Notes: generated by a model not told the origin, from the letters alone. DNA of 10,830 nucleotides from JBIOJB01 sp044450465 (GCA_044450465.1 JBIOJB010000098.1:1-10830); one strand, 5' to 3'. Positions 1 through 6,180 are shown, counted from the stretch's first letter. Made by a program: numbers and translations.

Positions 1-55
1 AATCTCGCCCATCCAGCCGCCTCCGGTTTTGGGCCGGCACGGTCTGTGCGGCAGG

Positions 56-63
56 GGAGGTGA
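56..63 (+). promoter_or_regulatory. Strong Shine-Dalgarno site of the short secreted-peptide gene
   Basis: GGAGGTGA lies six bases ahead of the ATG at 70. It is an almost perfect anti-16S match at ideal spacing. Most other genes here have no recognisable Shine-Dalgarno site, so this one is the main reason to treat the 31-codon frame as translated. No clear promoter is visible between position 1 and this site; the promoter may lie before the window. Confidence 0.75.
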
Positions 64-69
64 GTATCG

Positions 70-165
70 ATGCGAAAAGTGCTGTTTGGCGCCATCCTGG
101 CGATGGCGTCCCTGATGGCCATGGCGATCACGGCGTCCGCCGGGAACGTCCCGTACTGCTGCTGA
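70..165 (+). CDS. Short secreted peptide precursor (31 aa), candidate signalling peptide
   Basis: This reading frame of 31 codons has a near-perfect Shine-Dalgarno site six bases upstream. The product starts MRK, continues with a hydrophobic core of about 18 residues rich in Ala, Leu, Met and Ile, and then reads ITASAGNVPYCC to the end. That is a compact Sec signal peptide with a good signal-peptidase-I site (Ala-Ser-Ala, residues 22-24). Cleavage would release a seven-residue tail, GNVPYCC, with two terminal cysteines. It lies 70 bases upstream of, and co-directional with, an HTH-TPR regulator, the architecture that binds exported and re-imported peptides in RRNPP systems. The signalling role is inference: no peptide family is recognised and no oligopeptide permease is in the window. 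It could instead be an unrelated tiny exported peptide or a leader frame. Confidence 0.6.
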   Translation: MRKVLFGAILAMASLMAMAITASAGNVPYCC

Positions 166-223
166 CGATCCTGGAACCTCAAGGCCCGTAAAGCCAACTG
201 TCAAATCCGGGTAGGGGCTGCGT

Positions 224-229
224 TAAGCT
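224..229 (+). promoter_or_regulatory. Possible -10 box for the HTH-TPR regulator
   Basis: TAAGCT fits the TANNNT form of a -10 box and ends six bases before the ATG at 236, which has no nearby Shine-Dalgarno site. This would give a leaderless or nearly leaderless transcript, like several other genes in the window. No convincing -35 box is seen. If this promoter is not used, the regulator is read from the peptide gene's transcript. Confidence 0.3.
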
Positions 230-235
230 GGCGCT

Positions 236-1648
236 ATGCCAGAGGTTCGTTTGCGCCCCTTGACAGGCCCCGAATCTGAAGGCGAGGGTCGCGCGACCCC
301 AGCCAGGGGAGCGTCGGGTCGGCGGGGTCGCCGGCTCGGCGTTGAGATCAAGCCAGGAACCGTCAAGCAAGCCCGGGCGGAAGCGGGTTTGAGTCTGGGC
401 CAGGTGGCCCGAGGCGACATCAGCCGGACTGCCATCTACTTCGTCGAGACGGGCAAGGCAAAGCCCTCGATCGAAACGCTGAAGCTGATCGCGGAGCGGA
501 CCGGCAAGCCCATCGATTACTTCCTGTCGGAGCCCGGTAGGTCGAAGGAAGCGGTCTTTGCGGCCATCTCGGACGCCGAGCGCAAGCTGGCCACGCGCGA
601 CTTCACCGGCGCGGTGGCCTCGGGCGAAAGGATCCTGGCTGGGAAGCTCGACCTCGAAACCGAAGCGAACGTGAAGCACCTCGTCGCGACGGCCCTGTTG
701 AGCCTGGCCCAGCCTGTCACGGGGCGACGTTATGCGTCGGAGGCGCGAGCCTATTTCGAAAAAGCAGGTGACATGCTGATGGTGGCCGAATGCCTGGGCA
801 GCGAAGCCTCGGCGGCCTACCTGATGCACGATCCTTCGGCGCTCGTCATCGCAGAGGCGGCGCTTTCGACCGTTCGGGCCCTCAATCCTGTGCCCAAGAC
901 CACCGAGGCCCGCCTGCTCGCCATTCTGGGTCACGTTCACGTGGCCAACCAGAGCTGGCAGGCCGCGATCGAGCTGTATGAACAGGCGATCGATGTCGGA
1001 GAAGCGGTGCGAGACCTCCACAAGCTTTCGATGCTCTACGGCAACATCAGCATCGCCTATGAGGAGTTGGGGCAATACGGCCGGGCGGCTCACTTCTCGC
1101 AGCAGGCGCTGACGATCCAGGAGACCCTCAACGACCGGATCAACATCGCTCGTTCGGCGAACAACCTCGGTGTCCTTTTGATGCACATGGGCGATCTCGC
1201 CAGGAGCCGGGAACATCTCGAGCGCGGGCTGAAGCTGCTGGCGGAGGCCGAAGTTGAGCTGGGCAGGAGCGAGTTCGTGCTCAGTCTCAGCGAGCTGCAC
1301 TTTGCCGAAGGCAAGCTTGTTGAGGCCGCGGAGCTGGCGCGCCAGGCGCGCGGTCTTGCGACCAAGCACTCGGAGACGACGACAGCCGCCAAATCCCACA
1401 TGTGGTTGGGCAAGATCGCGGCCGCTCAGGGTGACCGCGATGCGGCTGATGACGAGTTCGCCGCGGCCATCGCCACGCTCGCCGGGACCGCGTTCCGAGA
1501 GCCGCTCAGACATATCCACGTCGCCTACGCCGAGATCCTCGAGCAGCGCGGCGACCTGGTCAGCGCCAATCGGCATCTGAAGCGAGCGCTCGCTGCCTCG
1601 GGGTCCGCGGGAGTCGCCGCGCTGTCCTCACGATCCGCAACCGCCTGA
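236..1648 (+). CDS. XRE-family HTH transcriptional regulator with TPR repeats (RRNPP-like architecture)
   Basis: The protein has 470 residues. Residues 1-35 are a polar Gly/Arg-rich extension. Residues 37-97 form an XRE/Cro-type helix-turn-helix (VKQARAEAGLSLGQVA, then ISRTAIYFVETGKAKPS and LKLIAERTGKPIDYFL). Residues about 104-455 are helical TPR-type repeats, clearest at 223-256, 262-296, 303-336, 343-376, 384-417 and 424-455 (for example NLGVLLMHMGDLARSREHLERG). An N-terminal HTH followed by TPRs is the plan of NprR, PlcR and Rgg, whose TPR groove binds a short peptide. It is also common in uncharacterised regulators of high-GC bacteria, so the ligand is not known. It follows the small secreted-peptide gene by 70 bases and converges on cimA. 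The ATG at 236 is the first Met and has a possible -10 box just upstream; the basic extension makes the exact start uncertain. It should bind DNA in the cytoplasm. Confidence 0.88.
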   Translation: MPEVRLRPLTGPESEGEGRATPARGASGRRGRRLGVEIKPGTVKQARAEAGLSLGQVARGDISRTAIYFVETGKAKPSIETLKLIAERTGKPIDYFLSEPGRSKEAVFAAISDAERKLATRDFTGAVASGERILAGKLDLETEANVKHLVATALLSLAQPVTGRRYASEARAYFEKAGDMLMVAECLGSEASAAYLMHDPSALVIAEAALSTVRALNPVPKTTEARLLAILGHVHVANQSWQAAIELYEQAIDVGEAVRDLHKLSMLYGNISIAYEELGQYGRAAHFSQQALTIQETLNDRINIARSANNLGVLLMHMGDLARSREHLERGLKLLAEAEVELGRSEFVLSLSELHFAEGKLVEAAELARQARGLATKHSETTTAAKSHMWLGKIAAAQGDRDAADDEFAAAIATLAGTAFREPLRHIHVAYAEILEQRGDLVSANRHLKRALAASGSAGVAALSSRSATA

Positions 1649-1685
1649 CGGGCGCGCCAGCAGACACGACGCCGGGAGGCGCTCG

Positions 1686-3266
1686 CTAAAGACCCTGCGT
1701 CAGCGCGTACTCCAGGGAGTCGACCAGGGCGAGGAGTGAGGCCTCGATGATGTTGCTGGAGCAGCCGACCGTGGTCCAGCGCTCGGAGCCCCGCCCTGAC
1801 TCCACGAGCACGCGGGTTGTCGCGGCGGTGCCGCTGGCTCCGTCGAGGATCCTCACCTTGTAGTCGTGCAGGCTCACGTCGTCCAGTCCCGGAAAGCGCG
1901 GGCTCAGTGCTTTGCGAAGAGCCGCGTCGAGCGCGTTGACCGGTCCATTGCCCGACGCCGCCGTGTGGTAGACAGTGCCCCCGACGTCCACCTTCACAGT
2001 CGCCTCCGCGTGGACCGTTTCGCCGTTCTTGCGCACCTGGGTGGTGAAATCAACCACGGTCCAGTCAGGCTTGTAGCCGGGCTGGAGGCGGCGCACCAGC
2101 ATCTCGAACGAGGCCTCGGCCGCCTCGTAAGCGTAGCCGCGGTATTCGAGCTCCTTGAGGTGCTGGACCAGCCACCTGGTCTGGGGGTCGTCACGCTCCA
2201 GCTCAAGTCCGAACTCCTTCGCTTTGGCGAGCACGTTGCCTCTTCCGGACAGCTCTGAAACGAGGACTCTCGGCTCGTTGCCCACGAGCGCCGGATCGAT
2301 GTGCTGGTACGCGTCTTGGTGGCGAAGCACCGCCGCGACGTGCTGGCCACCTTTGTGCGCGAACGCTCCATTGCCGACGAAGGGCTGCTGCAGCGGCAGC
2401 GCCAGATTCGCCACCTCGGCCACCGTGCGTGACAGGTCGGTGAGCCGCGCCAGCGAGCCCTCGGGCAGCGCTTCGATCCCCAGCTTCAAAGCCAGGTTGG
2501 CGCCCACCGACACCAGGTTGGCGTTGCCGCAGCGCTCGCCGTACCCGTTGATGGTTCCCTGCGCCATGTCCGCTCCCGCGAGCACGCCCTCGAGCGTATT
2601 TGCGACGGCCAGCTCGCAGTCGTTGTGACAGTGGATGCCGATTCGCGCGGAGCCTCCGAGGCCGGTGACCGCCCGCTTGAGCGCCTCGACACCTCGCCGG
2701 ATGTCGGCGGGCAGGCTTCCGCCGTTGGTGTCGCACATGACGATCCAGGACGCGCCGGCGCGGGCTGCTGTGAGGCACACCTCCACCGCGTACTCCGCGT
2801 CGCGAGCGAAGCCGTCGAAGAAGTGCTCCGCGTCGAAGATGACCTCGCGGCCCAGCGTGACGCCGTAGGCCACCGATTCCTCGACCATCGCGAGGTTTTC
2901 GGTTTCGGTGGTTTGAAGCACGGTTCGCACCTGCCATGGGTCGCTCTTGCCCACGAGCGTCCAGACCGGGGCTCCACTTGTGACGAGCGCGAGCAGGTTG
3001 GCGTCGTCCTCGCATCTTCCTCCGGCGCGCCGTGTGGCACCGAACGCGGCGAGCCGCGCCCTCGACAGGGGGGCCGCTTGCAGACGCGCGAAAAGTTCCT
3101 CGTCCTTGGGATTCGACCCCGGAAAGCCGGCCTCGACGTAATCGAATCCGAGCTCGTCGAGCAGCCGGGCGATGCGCTCCTTGTCGGACACGGAGAAGGA
3201 AACCGCCGGCCCCTGCGCTCCGTCGCGCAGGGTGGTGTCGTACATGACGATCTTTCTTCCGGACAT
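1686..3266 (-). CDS. cimA: (R)-citramalate synthase, CimA type
   Basis: The enzyme condenses pyruvate with acetyl-CoA to (R)-citramalate, the first step of the threonine-independent route to 2-oxobutanoate and isoleucine. From the ATG at 3266 it is 526 residues, the usual length for this group. The DRE-TIM barrel carries YDTTLRDGAQ (9-18), IHCHND (211-216) and GERCGNANL (243-251), which hold the catalytic and metal-binding residues. SFSVSDK and PGSNPKD near the N-terminus are typical of CimA rather than LeuA. Residues about 398-526 form the LeuA-type regulatory domain (GNGPVNALDAALRKAL; LHDYKVRIL; SSNIIEASLLALVDSLEYAL), where isoleucine is expected to inhibit. A longer frame opens at 3365, but it reads through the leader and terminator, so it is rejected. 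The chosen ATG has GGAGG eight bases upstream, inside the terminator hairpin. Expression is probably set by the attenuator in front of it. Confidence 0.95.
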   Translation of the reverse strand: MSGRKIVMYDTTLRDGAQGPAVSFSVSDKERIARLLDELGFDYVEAGFPGSNPKDEELFARLQAAPLSRARLAAFGATRRAGGRCEDDANLLALVTSGAPVWTLVGKSDPWQVRTVLQTTETENLAMVEESVAYGVTLGREVIFDAEHFFDGFARDAEYAVEVCLTAARAGASWIVMCDTNGGSLPADIRRGVEALKRAVTGLGGSARIGIHCHNDCELAVANTLEGVLAGADMAQGTINGYGERCGNANLVSVGANLALKLGIEALPEGSLARLTDLSRTVAEVANLALPLQQPFVGNGAFAHKGGQHVAAVLRHQDAYQHIDPALVGNEPRVLVSELSGRGNVLAKAKEFGLELERDDPQTRWLVQHLKELEYRGYAYEAAEASFEMLVRRLQPGYKPDWTVVDFTTQVRKNGETVHAEATVKVDVGGTVYHTAASGNGPVNALDAALRKALSPRFPGLDDVSLHDYKVRILDGASGTAATTRVLVESGRGSERWTTVGCSSNIIEASLLALVDSLEYALTQGL

Positions 3267-3300
3267 AAAAAAAACCTCCCGACCTTCGGTGGCCGGGAGG
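3267..3300 (-). terminator. Intrinsic terminator hairpin of the cimA attenuator, containing the cimA Shine-Dalgarno site
   Basis: Read on the minus strand, CCTCCCGGCC (3300-3291) pairs with GGTCGGGAGG (3284-3275) in a 10-bp stem with one G-U pair and a six-base loop, ACCGAA. Eight T follow (3274-3267) and the cimA ATG comes next at 3266. It is a textbook Rho-independent terminator, unusual in ending exactly at a start codon. Its descending arm includes GGAGG at eight-base spacing from the ATG, so when the hairpin forms the ribosome site is hidden as well. It lacks a T tract in the plus direction and should act only on cimA transcription. Confidence 0.88.
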
Positions 3301-3342
3301 TCTCTCGACGTAGCGGGCGCGCTAGGTCGTGGGACCTCCCAG
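3293..3342 (-). promoter_or_regulatory. Antiterminator pairing of the cimA attenuator
   Basis: CTGGGAGGTC (3342-3333), inside the leader peptide gene, is complementary to GACCTCCCGG (3302-3293) over ten pairs including one G-U. The second element is the ascending arm of the terminator, so the two structures exclude each other. A third, smaller hairpin also competes: AGGTC (3337-3333) pairs with GACCT (3328-3324) around a CCAC loop, overlapping the leader stop codon. A ribosome waiting at the upstream Ile or Val codons leaves the first element free to form the antiterminator. A ribosome at the stop codon covers it and allows termination. The pairings are visible in the sequence; the mechanism is inferred from known amino-acid operon attenuators. 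Confidence 0.75.
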
Positions 3343-3384
3343 GCTAATCTCGATTCCGACTCCAATCCGGCTGCGGCTCGACAT
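3322..3384 (-). CDS. cimA leader peptide (20 aa), branched-chain amino acid sensing
   Basis: The frame encodes MSSRSRIGVGIEISLGGPTT and stops at TAG (3324-3322). It contains three Ile codons, one Val, one Leu and two Thr, all branched-chain amino acids or their precursor, clustered between codons 7 and 20. The antiterminator element lies under codons 15-18 (Leu-Gly-Gly-Pro), just downstream of the Ile/Val codons. The stop codon lies 22 bases before the terminator stem. The start has no Shine-Dalgarno site, but TAGCCT lies nine bases upstream, so translation is probably leaderless. Citramalate synthase feeds isoleucine synthesis, which matches the sensed codons. The frame is too short to prove by coding statistics; the support is codon content plus position relative to the alternative hairpins. 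Confidence 0.72.
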   Translation of the reverse strand: MSSRSRIGVGIEISLGGPTT

Positions 3385-3393
3385 TGAACCCAA

Positions 3394-3399
3394 AGGCTA
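3394..3399 (-). promoter_or_regulatory. Likely -10 box for the cimA leader transcript
   Basis: TAGCCT (3399-3394, minus strand) fits TANNNT and ends nine bases before the leader peptide ATG at 3384. The same nine-base spacing is seen ahead of the response regulator, the HExxH protein and the glycoside hydrolase. No clear -35 element is seen. It would produce a transcript starting at or next to the leader ATG. Confidence 0.45.
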
Positions 3400-3427
3400 A
3401 GGCATCTGAGTGCGTTTGCGCATGGCT

Positions 3428-3433
3428 TATCTT
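3428..3433 (+). promoter_or_regulatory. Possible -10 box for the ACT-domain gene
   Basis: TATCTT fits TANNNT and ends six bases before the ATG at 3440. If it is used, the transcript begins at that ATG and the upstream in-frame starts (GTG 3410, TTG 3416, ATG 3422) are not used. No -35 box is evident, so support is weak. Confidence 0.28.
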
Positions 3434-3439
3434 CACCAC

Positions 3440-4102
3440 ATGCCCAGCTCGCCGGCCGTTGGATTCCTCGCTGAGTGCCGCGACGAGCCCGGGGTCCTGT
3501 ACCGCCTGGCCGAGGCCATCTTCCGGCATGGCGGGAACGTGGCGTACGTCGCGGGCGGTGCGCACCGGGAGGCGGTGGCCGAGATCCAGCTGGAGGTGAG
3601 CGGAGCGCCCGACCCGGATCGCCTGCGAGCGGATCTCGAGGCGGTGGAGGGTGTGACGAAGGTGACGCTCGTCCCGACCTTCCAGACGATCTACGGCAAG
3701 CGCGTGATCGTGATCGGCGGCGGCGCCCAGGTGGGAATGGTCGCCCAGGGCGCCGTCTCCGAGGCCGACCGCCACAACATCCGCGGCGAGCGGATCTCCG
3801 TCGACACGATTCCCCTTGTGGGCGAGCAGCAGCTGGCCGACGCGGTGAGAGCCGTGTCGCGTCTCCACCGCGCGCGCGCGCTTGTGCTGGCCGGCGCCCT
3901 GATGGGCGGCGACATCACCACCGCCGTGCGAGAGATCCGCGCCGCCGGGATCCTCGTCGTCTGCACCAACATGGCCGGCTCGGTGCCTGATGCCGCGGAC
4001 CTCGTCGTCAGCGATCCGGTGGAGGCGGGGGTGATGGCGGTCATGCTCATCGCCGACACGGCGAGTTTCTCGATCGACCATGTGCGCGGCCGGAGATTCT
4101 AG
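3440..4102 (+). CDS. ACT-domain protein, DUF5612-like, putative amino-acid-responsive regulator
   Basis: From ATG 3440 the protein has 220 residues. Residues 6-78 look like an ACT domain, a fold that binds amino acids: VGFLAECRDEPGVLYRLAEAI, then GGNVAYVAGG and a strand ending VTKVTLVPT. Residues 86-210 form a second domain with GKRVIVIGGGAQVGMVAQGA, SEADRHNIRGERISVDTIPL, a stretch around LVLAGALMGGDIT, and NMAGSVPDAADLVVSDPVEAGVMAVM. I associate this pattern with DUF5612 proteins, best known from methanogenic archaea; that name is from memory. Function is unknown. The GGGAQVG loop suggests nucleotide or ligand binding, but no catalytic set is recognised. It is divergent from cimA with 55 bases between the two first codons, suggesting a tie to branched-chain amino acid supply. 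Starts at 3410 (GTG, weak AAGG upstream) or 3422 (ATG) are also possible. Confidence 0.82.
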   Translation: MPSSPAVGFLAECRDEPGVLYRLAEAIFRHGGNVAYVAGGAHREAVAEIQLEVSGAPDPDRLRADLEAVEGVTKVTLVPTFQTIYGKRVIVIGGGAQVGMVAQGAVSEADRHNIRGERISVDTIPLVGEQQLADAVRAVSRLHRARALVLAGALMGGDITTAVREIRAAGILVVCTNMAGSVPDAADLVVSDPVEAGVMAVMLIADTASFSIDHVRGRRF

Positions 4103-4109
4103 GCGGCTC

Positions 4110-4126
4110 GGATTCTTATGGAATCC
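4110..4126. repeat. Inverted repeat upstream of the response regulator gene
   Basis: GGATTC (4110-4115) and GAATCC (4121-4126) form a perfect 6-bp inverted repeat around TTATG. It ends 12 bases before the likely -10 box, so it sits where a -35 box would be. It may be an operator, for example for autoregulation by the response regulator. As a hairpin it could end the upstream transcript, but no T tract follows. Confidence 0.45.
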
Positions 4127-4138
4127 TCAACGCGCTCT

Positions 4139-4144
4139 TATATA
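4139..4144 (+). promoter_or_regulatory. -10 box of the two-component operon
   Basis: TATATA sits in the only AT-rich patch of the region (TTATATATC) and ends nine bases before the ATG at 4154. No Shine-Dalgarno site is present, so the mRNA is probably leaderless. The -35 position is occupied by the inverted repeat, suggesting an activator- or repressor-dependent promoter. Confidence 0.5.
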
Positions 4145-4153
4145 TCGCTTGAG

Positions 4154-4822
4154 ATGAGCACCTCGTCCAGCATCCTGGTGGTCGAGGACGACACGCGCCT
4201 CGCCGCCACCCTTGAGCGCCTGCTCATCGCCGAAGGGCACGACGTGAAGATCGCGGGCGGTGCCCTAGAAGCCTTGCGCCTGGCCCGCGACCGAAGCTTC
4301 GACCTGGTGGTGCTCGACATCATGCTGCCCGGGATGGACGGAATCGGCGTGTGCAAGCGGCTGCGGTCAACCGGGCCGACGCCGATCCTGCTTCTGACCG
4401 CGCTCGCCGGCACCGAGGAACGCGTGCGCGGGCTGGACAGCGGCGCGGACGATTACCTGGTCAAGCCCTTCGCGTACGAGGAGCTGCTGGCCAGGGTCAG
4501 GGCCTTGCTGCGTAGAGCGGCGCCCGGCGATCACCTCCGGTTTGGCGACCTCCGGCTGGAGCCCGCAAGTCGTTCCGCGTGGCGCAGCGATCGTGAGATC
4601 GCCCTGACAGCGACGGAGTTCGACCTGCTCGAGCATTTTCTGCGCCACCCACGCCAGGTCATGACTCGCGCGCAGCTGATCGATGCGGTGTGGAAGGGCG
4701 AGCCCGAGACGGACAACATCGTCGCGGTGTACGTCGGCTACCTGCGACAGAAGCTGGAACAGGGCGGCGAGTCGCGCCTGCTGCACACGGTTCGCGGCGC
4801 GGGCTACGCGTTGCGAGAGTAG
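4154..4822 (+). CDS. OmpR/PhoB-family response regulator
   Basis: From ATG 4154 the protein is 222 residues, the normal length. The receiver domain (residues 7-120) has the acidic pair ED/D at 11-13, the phospho-acceptor Asp55 in LVVLDIMLPGMDG, Thr82 and Lys104 in YLVKPF. Residues 126-220 form the winged-helix effector domain with ALTATEFDLLEHFLRHP, VMTRAQLIDAVW and the C-terminal HTVRGAGYALRE. It should be phosphorylated by the kinase encoded ten bases downstream and bind DNA as a dimer. A longer frame from ATG 4118 would start inside the inverted repeat and add 12 residues not typical of the family; the start at 4154 fits the receiver domain and has the -10 box. Target genes are unknown; the two membrane proteins downstream are candidates. 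Confidence 0.95.
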   Translation: MSTSSSILVVEDDTRLAATLERLLIAEGHDVKIAGGALEALRLARDRSFDLVVLDIMLPGMDGIGVCKRLRSTGPTPILLLTALAGTEERVRGLDSGADDYLVKPFAYEELLARVRALLRRAAPGDHLRFGDLRLEPASRSAWRSDREIALTATEFDLLEHFLRHPRQVMTRAQLIDAVWKGEPETDNIVAVYVGYLRQKLEQGGESRLLHTVRGAGYALRE

Positions 4823-4831
4823 TCCGCCCAA

Positions 4832-6175
4832 GTGTCGCTCCGACTCCGGCTTGCCCTTTTTGGCGCGGCTGTCGTCGCTCTCACGCTGGTGCTGTTCGGG
4901 GCCCTGCTTTACTCGCTCCTCGCCCGGGGAGTCACGAGCAACCAGGACGATGCTCTTCGCGCTCGGGCCCGCGACGCGGTGTCGGCCCTCGCTGAGTCAC
5001 CGGGTGTTGCCTCACGCCCGCCGGTGGTGCCGGCCGACCTCAAGTCGAGCACAGACGTTTTCGTCGTCGTCATGGCCCAGGACGGTGCGGTGGGTTACGC
5101 GACCGCCACCCTGAACGGGGCGCCACCCCTCGCCCCGGCCGGGTTGCTGGCACAGGCCCGGCGGCGGCAAGGAGCCTTTGCCACCCAGGGTTCGCTTCGC
5201 TTGTACGCGCTGCCATACACGGGCGGCTACGTGATGACCGGCCAGTCGACCCGCGTGCCCCAGTCGAACCTGGCAGGCATCGAGGTCTTTCTGGTCATCT
5301 CGGCGATTCCGGCTCTGCTCGCCGCCCTGCTGGCGTCCTGGCTGGTCGCCGGGAGGGCGCTGCGACCGCTCAAGGAGATGGCGCGGGAGGCGGAGGACGT
5401 GGGCCGGAAGCGAGACTTCGCGCGGAAGCTGCCCGTGCCGGCGAGCCGCGACGAGGTGGCTCTGCTTGCCTCGAGCTTCAACCAGATGCTCGGCCAGCTT
5501 AGGGATGCTTTCGATACGCAGCGGCGTTTCGTGGCCGACGCATCGCACGAGCTGCGTACGCCTCTGACCACCATCCAGGGCAACGCGGGCCTGCTGGCGC
5601 GCGGCCCGGAGGTGTCGGAGGAGGTGCGCCGCGCCGCCGCGGCAGACATCGCAGAGGAGAGCGCTCGAATGGCGCGCCTGGTCGACCGCCTGCTCACCCT
5701 TGCGCGCGCCGACTCGGGACAGACTCTCCAGCTGACGGCCGTGACGCTCAACGAGGTGGTCGGTGAGGTCTGCCGGCAGGCGGCTGCCGTTCATCCGGAG
5801 CTGAAGCTGACGGTGAACGCCGGCGAGGCCTTGGTTAAAGGCGACCCCGACGCGCTGCGGCAGCTGGTCTGGATCCTGCTCGACAACGCTTACCGCTACG
5901 CACGGAACGAGATCAGGGTTCTGCTCGCCGTCGAGACGGCTTGGGCGCGCCTGACCGTGGCCGACGACGGTCCCGGCATCCCGGCCCAGGACCGGGAGCG
6001 CGTGTTCGAGCGGTTCTATCGCGCCGACAGTGCCCGCACCGGGAGCCACGCCGGCCTCGGGCTTTCGATCGCGCGCTGGCTGGTCGAGCAGCACGGCGGC
6101 CGGATCGTCGCCGGGGAATCAATCGGCGGCGGCTGCGCGATCCTGGTCGACCTGCCCCTCTTACGGAGTTCTTAG
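4832..6175 (+). CDS. Membrane sensor histidine kinase (HAMP, HisKA, HATPase)
   Basis: The protein has 447 residues from GTG 4832, ten bases after the response regulator stop. It has a first membrane helix at about 5-30, an outer sensor region at about 31-149 with no recognised domain, and a second helix at about 150-173. A HAMP linker runs from about 173 to 226 (RALRPLKEMAREAEDVG). The dimerisation domain holds the phospho-acceptor His239 in FVADASHELRTPLTTIQGN. The ATP-binding domain shows the N box (LLDNAYRYA, Asn352), G1 (DDGPGI, 378-383), F box (ERFYRAD, 393-399) and G2 (GLGLSI, 408-413). All kinase motifs are intact. There is no good Shine-Dalgarno site, and translation is probably coupled to the upstream gene. 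The signal sensed by the outer region cannot be read from the sequence. Confidence 0.95.
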   Translation: MSLRLRLALFGAAVVALTLVLFGALLYSLLARGVTSNQDDALRARARDAVSALAESPGVASRPPVVPADLKSSTDVFVVVMAQDGAVGYATATLNGAPPLAPAGLLAQARRRQGAFATQGSLRLYALPYTGGYVMTGQSTRVPQSNLAGIEVFLVISAIPALLAALLASWLVAGRALRPLKEMAREAEDVGRKRDFARKLPVPASRDEVALLASSFNQMLGQLRDAFDTQRRFVADASHELRTPLTTIQGNAGLLARGPEVSEEVRRAAAADIAEESARMARLVDRLLTLARADSGQTLQLTAVTLNEVVGEVCRQAAAVHPELKLTVNAGEALVKGDPDALRQLVWILLDNAYRYARNEIRVLLAVETAWARLTVADDGPGIPAQDRERVFERFYRADSARTGSHAGLGLSIARWLVEQHGGRIVAGESIGGGCAILVDLPLLRSS

Positions 6176-6180
6176 ACGGC

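Noticed and set aside
259..264. TTGACA -35 box within the regulator N-terminus
   Set aside because: A perfect -35 hexamer, but nothing like a -10 box at 16-18 bases downstream; judged a chance match.
179..1576. Long minus-strand open frame (465 codons) opposite the regulator gene
   Set aside because: It mirrors the HTH-TPR gene, has no recognisable domain and an Arg/Gly/His-rich composition typical of antisense shadows in high-GC DNA.
1649..1685. Terminator between the regulator and cimA
   Set aside because: Only a loose 5-bp GCGCC/GGCGC pairing with a 19-base loop and no T tract is present; not strong enough to call.
3290..3345. T-box riboswitch ahead of cimA
   Set aside because: GGGAGGTCCCACG resembles the T-box consensus, but the essential TGG that pairs with the tRNA end is AGG here, and no specifier stem is visible. 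The leader peptide explains the same bases better.
3267..3365. 33-codon N-terminal extension of cimA from 3365
   Set aside because: It would translate through the attenuator and terminator, is not CimA-like, and the ATG at 3266 has GGAGG at ideal spacing and begins with the normal CimA N-terminus.
4118..4153. Upstream ATG start for the response regulator
   Set aside because: It lies inside the inverted repeat and upstream of the -10 box, and adds residues not found in the family.
4367..6094. Several long minus-strand frames opposite the response regulator and kinase
   Set aside because: Antisense shadows of genes whose motifs are complete on the plus strand.
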